A stretch of DNA of 64,000 bases, taken from contig CM022303.1 in the NCBI GenBank assembly GCA_011799875.1, positions 551,092,793 through 551,156,792 of the forward strand. The letters are read 5' to 3'. Position 1 is the first letter of the stretch. Each line of letters starts with the position of its first letter. The translations under genes and the position numbers were made by a program. The stretch comes from Thinopyrum elongatum (lineage: Eukaryota; Streptophyta; Magnoliopsida; Poales; Poaceae). Below, piece after piece: positions 43,301-53,591 of the stretch. The notes beneath the pieces are model-generated. The model saw only the letters and a program-made list of their open reading frames with translations. It had not been told where the DNA came from and did not search any database.

Positions 43301-45259
43301 CTATCCAAAATTAAAAGTACAGGTGGGACTTTGAAATATATCAAGTTTGAATAGTACCACATACATGTGGGGTTGGTCAATTTTCTCTCAACTTTTCTAA
43401 GTCAGACCGAATCTACAAAAGGGTCCGTCTTTCATTATAACAGCAACAGTCGTACCTCGGTTTTTGTGTGGTGGTTCATTCAAATCAATCCCTTCCACGC
43501 ATTTCTTCGCCTCAGAGAAACATAAACACACATCAGATTATAACTAATTCTTTTCAAAGCGTATGTTAATGCACATACGCGCAGACTACAGTCAAGCCTA
43601 CCTGTTACACAGAACTGTTATGCTGCCCATGAAGTTAAACACGACAATACAAGTAAAACACAAAATGAGAACTGAGGGCTAGCTCAGTGGGTGGTGTTCA
43701 GGTTGCTGAACCCGCTCACCCGCGTTCGAATCCCCACGGGGACTCCGCTGGGGTGCTATACGCATTAAATTGCGGGGATGTCTCATTCCTACCTAAGAGC
43801 AGACAGTTAAGGGAGGGAATCTCCCCCCCCCCCCGCCCTTAACCCCGTTTTTTTCTAAAGTAAGAGGTAAAACACAAAACATTGGTAGCCAAGACATGAA
43901 CATAGCACACTCATAAAAAATCTGTAGTAATAATGATGGGTCATTAAGTATACCAATAGATGGAAGAAAGTGATCCCACATCCACAAATTGTACTACAAA
44001 AAATCCTATTGAGAAATGAAGCACGTGGACAAGCCACTCCTAAGCATTATTAGTTTAGTTGCCCAGATGCATCATAGTTACTCTTTCTAGATTTTCAGAT
44101 AATGCAACCTTTTCATGTGCAACCACAAAAGAGTTCAACTCTGGGCCCGTGCCTCGAGGATGCACACAGCCAAACTACCCTTTCTAGATAAGGCAGCAGG
44201 GGAACTAGATGATTATCCCTCTAATAACATGTGAAAGCAACCCTACCAAGTAACACAATGATTCCATATTGCATTCCGCAAGGAACGCGGATGATACAAG
44301 CGAACCACATATCCTCCAAGACCTGGCAGACAAAGCCCCAAAGGCCAAAATAATCATACACACACTAATGCCAAATACATAACTGAGCACAAGCTTCAAC
44401 ATAATAGCACCATATACCTCCAAATCATTGAAACTAAGATACAACAAAATAACCGAATACAGCACCAAGGCCATGAATAATGCCCTTGTCATCATGAAAC
44501 TAAAGATAATTATCCGATTCCACGCATAGCAAGATCAGGACCAAAATACTCAAGATCACAACCAAAAGCACGGTTCCTGCTTCGATTCAACCCCCAAAGC
44601 ACACGAAGACAAAGACCATCGCTTAATTAAGATAATTAAAACCATTCACTGGCTCAAGTAGGCATTTCCACACAAAGTGAAGAAAGCAAGTAAACAGAGC
44701 ACACAAATTGGAATTGGAAGCATGCAAGTTTGTAGTGCCCATGATTATCCCTCCCTTGCGGGCCCTGGATAAGCGATGACCAATTTGCCAGAAAAGGTAT
44801 TTTTAGAAGAAGCAGAAAAGAGCTCGGGGAATTTAATGCACAGGAGCCCCCATTCCTTTTTGTTTTGTTTTGGCAGAGACAAAAAAACAAGGAAAAACCA
44901 TGCTGCGGGGACGCTTGAACCACTACGCGAGCAAGGAGCCGGGAATCCTTTCGAGAGCACGCGAGACGCGCGTCAGCCATCGAGCACCACACGAAAGGCG
45001 CCGCGCACCCGCTTCGTCTCAAAAACCCCAAACGCCCAAACCCCAACTGCCGACGAACGACCCAACCCCTAGGAGTAGGAGAGCAGCGCAGCACGCACAC
45101 ACCATCGCGCAACGATAACCCGGCCGGCGGCGAGCCGAGCAGAACAGGGCCCCCTCGCGCGGCGCGATCGACGCGCGCGCCCCGCGAAATCCGCGGCGGG
45201 GATCGAGGGAGGGAGGAAGGGGAGCGGAGCGAGGGCTTGAGGTGCCGAAGCATTACCAT
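34371..45259 (-). CDS. MORC-type GHKL ATPase with C-terminal CW zinc finger
   Basis: Exons (minus strand): 45259-45257 (ATG only), 43510-43456, at least one unresolved exon, 41972-41822, 40993-40849, 40500-40218, 39761-39578, 38614-38513, 38440-38105, 37802-37719, 37614-37456, 36924-36844, 36757-36620, 36203-36165, 35773-35685, 34931-34739, 34648-34579, 34513-34371 (TGA). From 41972 onward every phase joins; total at least about 750 residues. ATPase motifs are GAIAELIDNSRDAGA (Bergerat N box), SVIDDGRGM and GRFGIGFK. Then comes the S5-like part (ILIRSKRVRSRPGQ, GRGVIGVADITEL) and a CW finger with four cysteines (WVQCYGCRKW, QWFC, GKC). The tail has LKRIRRGAARS, a likely nuclear signal. MORC ATPases compact or silence chromatin, and CW fingers bind methylated histone H3 lysine 4. 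The exon bridging 43456 to 41972 must have a length of 3n+1; a candidate lies near 42320-42395. Confidence 0.9.
36354..36513. mobile_element. Stowaway MITE (160 bp) in a MORC-gene intron
   Basis: The ends are CTGCCTCCGTTCCTAAATA and the inverted TATTTAGAAACGGAGGGAG, with TA duplications at 36352-36353 and 36514-36515. It lies between exons 36757-36620 and 36203-36165. Confidence 0.92.
39044..39332. mobile_element. Stowaway-type MITE (289 bp) in a MORC-gene intron
   Basis: It starts CTCCCTCCGTCTAGGTGTAT and ends inverted, TTCACCTAGACGGAGGGAG. TA duplications are at 39042-39043 and 39333-39334. It lies in the intron between 39578 and 38614. Confidence 0.9.
41160..41549. repeat. 193-bp tandem duplication in a MORC-gene intron
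   Basis: CATCCCTCTTTCTCACACC and all that follows to GAACTGGCTGGTG is present twice (about 41160-41352 and 41353-41545), with a handful of substitutions and small indels. It lies in the intron between 41822 and 40993. Confidence 0.85.
42837..42943. mobile_element. Stowaway MITE (107 bp) in a MORC-gene intron
   Basis: The ends CTCCCTCCGTCCCAAAATAA and the inverted TTATTTTGAGACGGAGGGAG are flanked by TA at 42835-42836 and 42944-42945. It is a close relative of 16581-16672. Confidence 0.93.
43073..43135. mobile_element. Half Stowaway MITE (one end only)
   Basis: CTCCCTCCGTCCCAAATTAC after TA, followed by GTCACAGAAATGGATGTATC, is a known type of MITE start. No matching inverted end follows, so the element is truncated. 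Confidence 0.7.
43666..43866 (+). mobile_element. tRNA-derived SINE in intron 1 of the MORC-type gene
   Basis: The 13-bp direct repeat GTAAAACACAAAA flanks it (43653-43665 and 43867-43879). The head has an A box (TAGCTCAGTGG, 43680-43690) and a B box (GTTCGAATCCC, about 43733-43743). Near the 3' end is a T-run (about 43850-43856) instead of poly(A), as in the Au SINE family of Triticeae (name tentative). The promoter boxes, the target repeat and the ~200-bp length together make the call strong. It stands in sense orientation opposite to the host gene. Confidence 0.85.
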
Positions 45260-45480
45260 TGGCGACGCGGCGGGAGCGAGCGGCGGCGGCGGCGCCGGCG
45301 GGGGATAGGAGAGCGCGGGCCGGGTTCGGAGCGAGAGGGGGGGAGGAGGAGGCGGACGGTGGTTGGAGGAGGTGCGGGTCTGTTTAGTGCTCGTAAAGTC
45401 GTAAACACGGGGAAGGAGCAGAGGAAGACGGAACGGTTGCCTCGCTAAACCCCCGGTGTTGATTGCGCTGCTATGCTGTG
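45257..45480 (-). promoter_or_regulatory. GC-rich 5' end and likely promoter of the MORC-type gene
   Basis: The DNA from about 44930 to 45480 is very GC- and CpG-rich and ends the gene at its 5' side. The leader reads GCGGCGTCGCCA|ATG|GTAATG on the minus strand, so the start codon is directly followed by the donor of a 1.7-kb intron. No TATA box is evident, as in many housekeeping promoters. Confidence 0.5.
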
Positions 45481-45827
45481 ATGAATGGTGATGATGAAGG
45501 CGTCTGGAATGACCGATATGCCCCCCGCCTCGGGGAGCCTAGGCGTTTCCGTTTCGGCCGATGGATGGATCACGTGGCGTGCGGTTGGGGTGGGGCTTCC
45601 GTGCCGTGCGTGCGTGCGCTTTGTTTCGCCGCGGCGGAGAGAGGAGAATCTTTTCTTTCGTCGCGTCTCTTCTTGTCGCGATCGATTCCTTTTTTTGTGC
45701 TCGACTGCTGCTGCTCTGTTTTCCGCCTCCGCGTGCCGCTCACGCGCCGGCGACTTCGCTGCGGCTCGATTTGACCGTACAGTGCACGCAGCAGCGAGTT
45801 GTCCGGGAAAATATCTCGTGTAGCAAG

Positions 45828-46170
45828 CTTCAGGCCTTTTGATTCACATGATAGGAAAATCATAGAAATAGAAATGATTCACATGATAGGAAAATCATAG
45901 AAATAGAAAAGTCATAGGAAATGAGATGACATGCTTTTCAAATCCTATAAGTAGGTATATAAAAGGAGATGTTTTTTGATTCACATTATAGAATTTTTTT
46001 CATTGAGTCTAAACTAATGTTTATTTTCCCATGAAATGTGATGGATAGGAAGAATTCCTCCATAGGAATAGGATTCTATTCCTACAAACCAAAGGACGCT
46101 AAAGAAATTTTTCCTACAAAAATCCTATCATATGAAATCCCTACAAAATTCCTTCAAACCAAAGGAGGCC
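45828..46170. mobile_element. MITE-like element with a 34-bp internal duplication
   Basis: The left part GGCCTTTTGATTCACATGATA and the right part ending CTTCAAACCAAAGGAGGCC are loosely inverted (the right end reads GGCCTCCTTTGG inverted). The segment TGATTCACATGATAGGAAAA with following TCATAGAAATAGAAA is duplicated in tandem (about 45840-45908). Borders and superfamily are uncertain. Confidence 0.45.
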
Positions 46171-46173
46171 TTA

Positions 46174-46363
46174 GGTGCTACCGTGATACAAGCTCCTAGG
46201 CCGTCGGATTCTCAAATCGGATCGCTCTCAATAACTCTGCAACATTTGCAAAAAAGCCTCCGAGGAGTCCAAAAATTACGCATAGGTCCAGCGGATTCAA
46301 CAGCTCCCGGATGCCGTCCGATCTAAGAATCCGACGGCCCAGATACCCGTATCACGGTAGCAT
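46174..46363. mobile_element. Harbinger-like MITE (190 bp)
   Basis: The termini GGTGCTACCGTGATAC and GTATCACGGTAGCAT are inverted repeats apart from the last two bases, flanked by TTA (46171-46173 and 46364-46366). A second inverted pair lies inside: GGCCGTCGGATTCTCA near the left, AGAATCCGACGGCCC near the right. The TTA target suggests PIF/Harbinger. Confidence 0.7.
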
Positions 46364-47640
46364 TTAAGCCTCAGTAGCACCAGATACTCTCCCGAGTTGT
46401 CCCGTCTCGTCATCCTGTTTCCACAGGTGAAGTGACCAAAGACACATCCAGAAAATTACTCCCTCTGCCCCATAATATAAGATCGTTTTTGACACGTACT
46501 GTATTTCACAATCTGACTCTTTTGAAAACGCCAAGGAACATGAAAGCGCCAAACTAGTCAGCGTTTCTACACTGGCCCGCGGTCAGGTCGTGCTGGTGTT
46601 GCTCGCTGATGTGGTAGGTTAGAAACGCCAAACCAGCCAATGTTGTTAGATTCCTAGTGTGTCTTAAACATGAAAATGCTAAGAGGATACAACGATACAC
46701 TTTCAAAGTGGTCACCTGCAAGCTAGCAGTAGGATAGGAAAAATGTGAATAAAGTTCAGAAGTTATTTACAAGAATATCCGAGGAAAAGTGGTTTTGCAT
46801 CTTGTAGTTGAGCACCAAGTGGTTCAACTGAAAGTCTCTGTTTCTTTTTCCTGAATATGAATTTCAGACTGTAATAATGCATCAGTCCATTTACACAAGA
46901 AATCAGAATGCCTGACTGAACTTGTGCTTGTTATAGCCGTATGGACCCTGCATTAGTCCATTCTTTGCATCCTTGATGCAAAACCGAATCAATGTGCTAG
47001 TTTTCATACCTTGTTTAGTTGGTTTCGGATACACTTGTACTAAACAAAAAACAGCAAGCTTCCTATATACTTTTGGTGCTCTGCTCCCTTGTTTTTATTT
47101 TATTTTAATCATTTAGATGCCTAGTGTGTCTTGCCCAAAAAGACGGAAATGCTTACTTCATTAGGATAGGAAATTATTAAAAAGGGCATGGATGATGTGA
47201 TTGACAGCACGATATTAACATTGTAAGATCTGCTTGCTGTTGCTAACATACTATATATTGCATATGCTAGACAACTTCTGATCAAACTTTGTAGAAGTCT
47301 ACTCCAACACTACTTATACCTATATCGCATATGCTAGACAACTCCTGATCAAACCCGATGGCTATGGGTTGAGGCCACCAGTTAATCTTGTTTTGTCTTT
47401 CTCTCTGCCAATAGTGGTCTGGACTTGCAGGCACCAGGAAGTTTGATCTTAGGGAGGGCGAGAAGACTGATGGATTTCTGATGTTGTATTGACTTGGGAG
47501 TGGATGAATGTAATTTTGGAATGAATTCTTGTTGGATGGGAGGGTGAATGAATGATCAAGAAAATGGTCGAGACTTCCCCACATGATTGTAGTCATTGTA
47601 AATGCAATTCTTTCCTATTGAAAATGGTCGAGACTTCCCC
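46364..47640. other. Intergenic with a truncated Stowaway end and small repeats
   Basis: CTCCCTCTGCCCCATAATAT at 46459 follows TA and is a single MITE end without partner. GCATATGCTAGACAACT followed by (T/C)CTGATCAAAC occurs at about 47260 and 47327. AAAATGGTCGAGACTTCCCC occurs at 47561-47580 and 47621-47640. No gene is recognised. Confidence 0.5.
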
Positions 47641-47840
47641 AGGCTCGCTACTACTATTCCTAGCCTACCGGCAACAGTGTGGGAATTATAGGAGTAGCGC
47701 GTTTTTGCGCAGGGGCGCTACTGCTATAACTATAGTTGTAGCATGCTTTTGTGACGAGCGCTACTACTAAGTAACAGTAGCGCTTAGTTTTGACCAGCGC
47801 TGCTGCTATACCTCTGTGTATAAGGTTTTCCCTAGTAGTG
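47641..47840 (-). mobile_element. CACTA (En/Spm) transposon end fragment
   Basis: The right border, read inverted, is CACTACTAGGGAAAACC, a CACTA terminus. Inside it are repeated subterminal motifs (AGTAGCGC, GCGCTACT, CAGCGCTGCT) typical of the superfamily. Only about 200 bp is present, and no transposase or second terminus was found nearby. Confidence 0.75.
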
Positions 47841-48106
47841 TAAACATATGGATCCAAATCATCCCTTTACGAAATAGCGCATAAACTAGGGTTTAAGCTT
47901 CTGTCACTCTAACAACTCATCATCTAATAACTACACCACAATGCATTCCCTTAGGCCCAAAGATGGTGAAGTGTCATGTAGTCGACGTTCACATAACACC
48001 ACTAAGGGAATCACAACATACACATCATCAAAATATCGAACGAATATCAAATTCACATGATTACTTGCAACATGACTTCTCCCGTGGCCTGAAAAACAAG
48101 GGCAAT
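47841..48106. other. Short spacer, no gene
   Basis: It lies between the CACTA end and the outer LTR element. Nothing is recognised. Confidence 0.4.
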
Positions 48107-49584
48107 GATACGTCTCCAACGTATCTATAATTTTTTATTGTTCCATGCTGTCATTCTTGGATGTTTTACAATCATTTTATAGTAACTTTATATCATTTTT
48201 TGGAACTAACCTATTGACATAGTGCCAAGTGCCAGTTGTTGTTTTTTGCTTTTTTTTACTTCGCAGAATATCCCTACCAAACAGAGTCCAAATGCAGCAA
48301 AACTTTTTGGATATTTTTTTGGACCAGAAGACAACTTGGGAGCCAAGGAAGCACCTGGGGGAGGCTCGTGGGGCCCACAAGACACCAGGGCGCGCTAGAG
48401 GCCCCTGGCATGCCCTGATGGGTTGTGGGCCCACGGGGGTCTCCTCCACCGCCTCTCAGCTCTATAAATACCCAAATATTCCAGAAACCCTAGGGGAGTC
48501 GACGAAACACAATTCCAGCCGCCGCAAGTTTCAGAACCACGAGATCCAATCTCGAGCCCTATTCCGGCACTCTGCCGGAGGGGAACACGATCACGGAGGG
48601 GTTCATCATCCTCATTGGTGCCCCTCCGATGATGCATGAGTAGTTCACCATAGACCTACGGGTTCGTAGGCAGTAGCTAGATGGCTTCTTCTCTCTTTTT
48701 GATTCTCAATACAACGGTCTCTTGGAGATCTATTTGATGTAATGACTTTTTGCGGTGTGTTTGTTGGGATCCGATGAAGTTCGAATTTATGGTCAGATCT
48801 ATATCCATGAAAGTTATTTGAGTCTTCTTTGATCTCTTATATGCATGATTATTTATAGCCTCGTATTTCTTCTCCGAATCTTTGGTTTAGTTAGGCCAAC
48901 TAGATTGATTTTTCTTGCAATGGGAAGAGGTGCTTTGTGATGGGTTCGATCTTACGGTGTCCTCACGCAGTGACAGAAAGGGTAGCGAGGCACGTATGTA
49001 TCGTTGCTATTAAGGATAACAAGGGGGTCTATTCCTATATGAATAGATCTTGTCTACATCATGTGATCGTTCTTACTGCATTACTCCGTTTCTCCATGAA
49101 CTTAATACACTAGATGCATGCTGGATAGCGGTCGATGTGTGGAGTAATAGTAGTAGATGCAGAATTGTTTCGGTCTACTAATCTTGGACGTGATGCATGT
49201 ATATTTGATCATTGCCTGGATATCGTCATAATTATTTGTTCTTCTATCAATTGCCCAACAGTAATTTGTTTACCCATCGTATGTTATTTTCTCGAGAGAA
49301 GCCACTAGTGAAATCTACGGCCCCCCGGCTCTATCTTTTATCATATTGCTTTCCGATCTATCTTTTATCGTATTTGTTTTCAGATCTATTATTCCAAAAA
49401 CCCAAAAATATCTTGCTGCATTTTTTCTTTACTTATTTTATTTCATGTTTTATTCAGATCTATTTATCAAATATCATACAAACCAATCTATCTTTTTATC
49501 GAGGAGCGATTGACAACCCCTCTTACGCGTCGGGTTGCAAGTAATTGTTCTTTGTGTGCAGGTACCGTTTACATAGCTTGGCTT
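48107..49584 (+). mobile_element. LTR fragment of an outer retrotransposon (split by copia)
   Basis: It starts TGATACGTCTCCAACGTATC, a very common wheat LTR start, and has a core promoter-like TATAAATA at 48463-48470. It is cut at 49584 by the copia element; its continuation must lie beyond the right edge of the window. No protein domain is present. The family name is not assigned. Confidence 0.7.
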
Positions 49585-49594
49585 TGTTGGGGAA
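49585..49594 (-). repeat. Outermost 10 bp of the copia LTR left of the gypsy insertion
   Basis: TGTTGGGGAA is the inverted end of the Angela/WIS-type LTR that resumes at 62211 (CGTTGCATGGAAAACAAAAA). The last five bases (GGGAA) are the gypsy target duplication. Confidence 0.8.
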
Positions 49595-52500
49595 TGTAAC
49601 ACCCCCTGTATTAAGCTACAGAGATCACCCTTTTGATGAGGCCATGTCATCATGATTAATAGTGCACAATCATCATTAGCATCATATTGCATTTCAACTC
49701 CTAAGTCAAATTCAAATTTAAATGAAAGTGGAGTATAAAAGTTGTCCAACATAGAAACTAAAATGTCAGGTAAATGACAAATATTCCAGAGGCTATTCTA
49801 AAATTGAAACCAACATCATTGGAATTGGATAAGTGACTCGAACAACCTCAAACAGTGGATAAAGATAATATTTAATAACCATTTATTAAATCTGAAATAA
49901 ATATGGAATTATGTTTTGTCCAAACTAATTTTAGGTGTTAAGGAATAATGCACTGGTATTTATGAAATAGGTCACACTTTTTACAAAAACCATTTGGGGC
50001 CTAAACATTTAACAGTAGAGAAAAGAGAATAAAGAAAAGGGAAAAGAAACAGAAAAACAAAAGAAAAGAAAAGGCCCCCCTGGCCAACTGGGCCAGGCGG
50101 CCCAGCTGGCCGACCCACCTGGCCCAACTGGCCGGCCCAGCCCCATCCCCTGCCTTATCCCCATGGGGGGGGGAAACCCTAACCAGCCACCCCCCCCCAC
50201 TTCCCCCCTCTCCCGATATATCCCCCCCTCTCCCCCGATTGGATCGGGATCGAGAGGTGGAGGTCGCCGCGACGCCCCGACCCTGCCGCCCGACGCCGCC
50301 CCGTTGCCATTGCCGTTGGACGCCGTCGCCGGAGCGCTCCCCCGCCGGCCTGCTTCTCCTCTCCGCCGTCGTCCCCGTCTTCCTCCTCGCGCTCCACTGC
50401 CCCGTCCCTACGCTCCCTCGGTGAGGCCCCCGGTCCTCCTCTCTCGCTCGCCTGCCGCGCTCCCGCCGCGCCCACCGTTGCTCCGCTCCGGCCGTGACCA
50501 CGCCTCGCGCGCTCCGGCCCCGCGCTCACCGCGGTCGGGCCGTGCCCTGGCCATGCGCCGCGCCGTCCGGCCGTGCCCGTCGCCCAGCGGTCACCGCGCC
50601 CAGCGCCTCGCCCCGCTGAGGCCTCTCTGCCTCGCCGGCCCCTACTCACTACCCCGCGCGCTGCCTGCGCCTCACCCTCGCCTACCTCTGCCGCCAGTCC
50701 CACCTCGCCCCTCTACGCCGCCTCCGGCCACCGGTCCTCCCCCCCCCGCGGCTCCAGCCGCGCCGTGGCCGCCGGCCGCGCACCCTCGCGGCCATCTCCC
50801 GCGACCGGCGATGGCGCCCTGGCGCGCCCCATCGCCCGTGCCCGTTCGAGCGGGTTCGCCCGCCCGTTACCCGTACCCAGCGCCCGTTAAGTCCCCCTGG
50901 CCCATTGACATGTGGGGCCCAGCCCCAGAACGTTTTAATAAAAAGGAAATAAAAATAAAAATAATAAAAATAATTAATTAATTAGTTAATTAATCCTGAT
51001 TAGGTTAATTTAATTAACTAATTAGTGTTAATTAAACAGTAATATAATTAGTTAACCCTAATTAATTTAACAGTCTATGACAGGTGGGACCCACCCTGTC
51101 AGGGCGCCTGCTGACATCAGCATGATGTCATGCTGACATCATCGCAGCACTGTTTCGGATAATGTTGAATTAAATAATTAATTAAAATTTCAGAAATTAA
51201 TAAAAACTTTAGAAAATCATATCTTTTAAACCGTAACTCCGATGAAAATATTTTATACATGAAACTTGCTCAGAACGACGATACGAACCCGGATACGCCC
51301 TCGGTATCTCCGTCAGACGCCCGCAGCTATGAGAACGTTGAACAATTAGACCGATTTCGATAAATGAATAGTGTCCAACTTTAATTAAATAAATCCAAAT
51401 AAATTCCTAAATTAACTAAATCGCTTAGTTAGGCTGTATATCACCCCGGCATATCATTTAGACATGTCATGCATCCCTGTTGCATTATTGCCGTGTGTTT
51501 ACTGTTTCTTCCCCCTCTTCTCTTCGGTAGACTACGAGACCGACGCAGCTGCTGGTGCCCCGACCGACTACGTTGTTGACGACCCCTACTTGCCAGAGCA
51601 ACCAGGCAAGCCCCCCCCTTGATCACCAGATATCGCCTATTCTCCTCTATACTACTTGCATTAGAGTAGTGTAGCATGTTACTGCTTTCCGTTAATCCTA
51701 GTCTGATGCATAGCCTGACACTGTTGCTACATCTGTTGATACCTTACCTGCAATCCTAAATGCCTAGTGTAGGATGCTAGTTTATCATCATTGGCCCTGC
51801 ATTCTTGTCAGTCTGCCTTGCTATACTATCGGGCCGTGATCACTCGGGAGGTGATCACGGGTTATACTATACATATATGCATACTATACAAATGGTGACT
51901 AAAGTCGGGTCGGCTCGAAGAGTACCCGCGAGTGATTCACGGATTGGGGGCTGAAAGGACCTTTGTCCCAACGGCCCTTTGTGTGGATCTTTGTGGCGGA
52001 GCGACAGGGCAGGTTGAGACCACCTAGGAGACAGGTGGGCCAGGCCCTGGTCGGCGTTCGCGTTTACTTCATAATAACACGCTTAACGAGATTGGATATT
52101 TGATCTGAGTCTGGCCACTGGCCTATACGCACTAACCAACTACGCGGGAGTAGTTATGGGTATCCCGGCGTCGTGGTATCAGCTGAAGCCTTCTTGACGT
52201 CAGCGACTGAGCGGCGCGCGCCGTGTTGGACCGCGCTAACATAACCGCCGTGATCGTGTGGGTTGCTAGGTCTGCTCGCGGCCGCGTACGCAACGTGCAG
52301 GAGCGCACTGGGCGATGGGGATCGAGCGTGTTGGGGAATATGTGGTGCACCCCTGCAGGGAAGTTTATCTATTCGAATAGCCGTGTCCCTCGGTAAAAGG
52401 ACGACCCGGAGTTGTATTCCGACCTCATGACAACTAGAAATGGATACTTAATAAAACACACCCTTACAAGTGACAGATATAACCCGGTGGTCGCTCTCTC

Positions 52501-53196
52501 GCATGGTGGCGACGAGAGGATCGACGGGTAGGATTATGCTATACGTTGTTGTTTGGTTAACTTCCAACTAATCTCTTCTATTGCTTCAAGATGAAGGCTG
52601 CCAGAAGCGTAGTCTTCGACAGGACTAGCTATCCCCCTCTTATTCTGGCATTCTGCAGTTCAGTCCACCGATATTGCCTCTTTACACATATACCATGCAT
52701 ATGTAGTATAGATCCTTGCTTGCGAGTACTTTGGATGAGTACTCACGGTTGCTTTCCCCCTCCTTTCCCCCTTTCCCTTCTTGCTGGTTGTCGCAACCAG
52801 ATGTTGGAGCCCAGGAGCCAGACGCCACCTTCGACGACTACTACCACCAGGACGGAGCCTACTACTACGTCCAGGACGCCGACGACCAGGAGTAGTTAAG
52901 AGGATCCCAGGCAGGAGGCCCTGCGCCTGTTCGATCTGTTGTATCCCTGTTTGTGCTAGCCATCTTATGGCACCTTGTTTAACCTATGTCTGTACTCAGA
53001 TATTGTTGCTTCCGCTGACTCGTCTATGATCGAGCATTTGTATTCGAGCCCTCGTGGCCCCTGGCTTGTATTATGATGCTTGTATGACTTATTTATGTTT
53101 TAGAGTTGTGTTGTGATATCTTCCCGTGAGTCCCTGATCTTGATCGTACACGTTTGCGTGCATGATTAGTGTACGATCGAGCCGGGGGCCGCCACA
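49595..53196 (+). repeat. 5' LTR (3602 bp) of the chromodomain gypsy element
   Basis: It starts TGTAACACCCCCTGTATTAA and ends GGGGGCCGCCACA. It is unusually patchy. A very GC-rich block (50070-50930) is open for 272 codons on the plus strand. It is followed by AT-rich DNA (50935-51480). Two short acidic, exon-like frames sit next to splice-like sites: after CGGTAG at 51535, and after CAACCAG at 52800 with DDYYHQDGAYYYVQDADDQE and a TAG. A weak TATA (GATATAT, 50215-50221) lies before the GC-rich block. Confidence 0.93.
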
Positions 53197-53199
53197 AGT

Positions 53200-53211
53200 T
53201 GGTATCAGAGC
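53200..53211 (+). other. Primer-binding site, initiator methionine tRNA type
   Basis: TGGTATCAGAGC, three bases after the LTR end, is the classical complement of the plant initiator methionine tRNA 3' end. Confidence 0.93.
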
Positions 53212-53591
53212 CGACTGCCTGTAGGAATCCCCCTTTCCAATTCCTTGGCCGAAGTTGAGTCTAGACAAAGGAAACCGTTTTACTAACTTGGCTGTGTGGC
53301 TTACGGGCCCACATTGCCAACTGGGTGGTATTAGGATCTTTTATTCCTCGTCTATACTCTGGGACTCTGATCTCTCTTCTACTCGGGTTAAATGAAGTTT
53401 ACTAATGCCGACACTTAGGATCTCGTAAATTCTGTCTACCCGGAGAGCTGGATATCTGTGCGATTTCCCTGTCGTTGATCTGATTAGTCTGATAATCATT
53501 TTCCTTTCCATTGTTTTGTTTAACCTTTCTCTCCGAGTTGTGTTAAACCTCTTATTGTCGTTTGACAAACCTGAATTTCCTCTATTTTCAG

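Noticed and set aside
43676..43750. tRNA gene
   Set aside because: A and B boxes are present but the acceptor stem does not close, and the body continues to a T-tail with target duplications: a SINE.
44654..45259. 201-residue minus ORF as the MORC-gene start exon
   Set aside because: Reading past the donor GTAATG after the ATG gives an Arg/Ser/Pro-rich product without a domain, whereas splicing to 43510 joins in phase to AKKCVEG.
47282..47596. 104-residue minus ORF
   Set aside because: No domain, AT-rich, overlaps small direct repeats; likely chance.
50163..50981. 272-residue plus-strand ORF in the LTR (and its copy at 59172) as a protein gene
   Set aside because: Extreme Pro/Arg/Ser bias from GC-rich DNA, frames open on both strands, ends in a Lys/Ile run from an A-rich tract; most likely open by composition.
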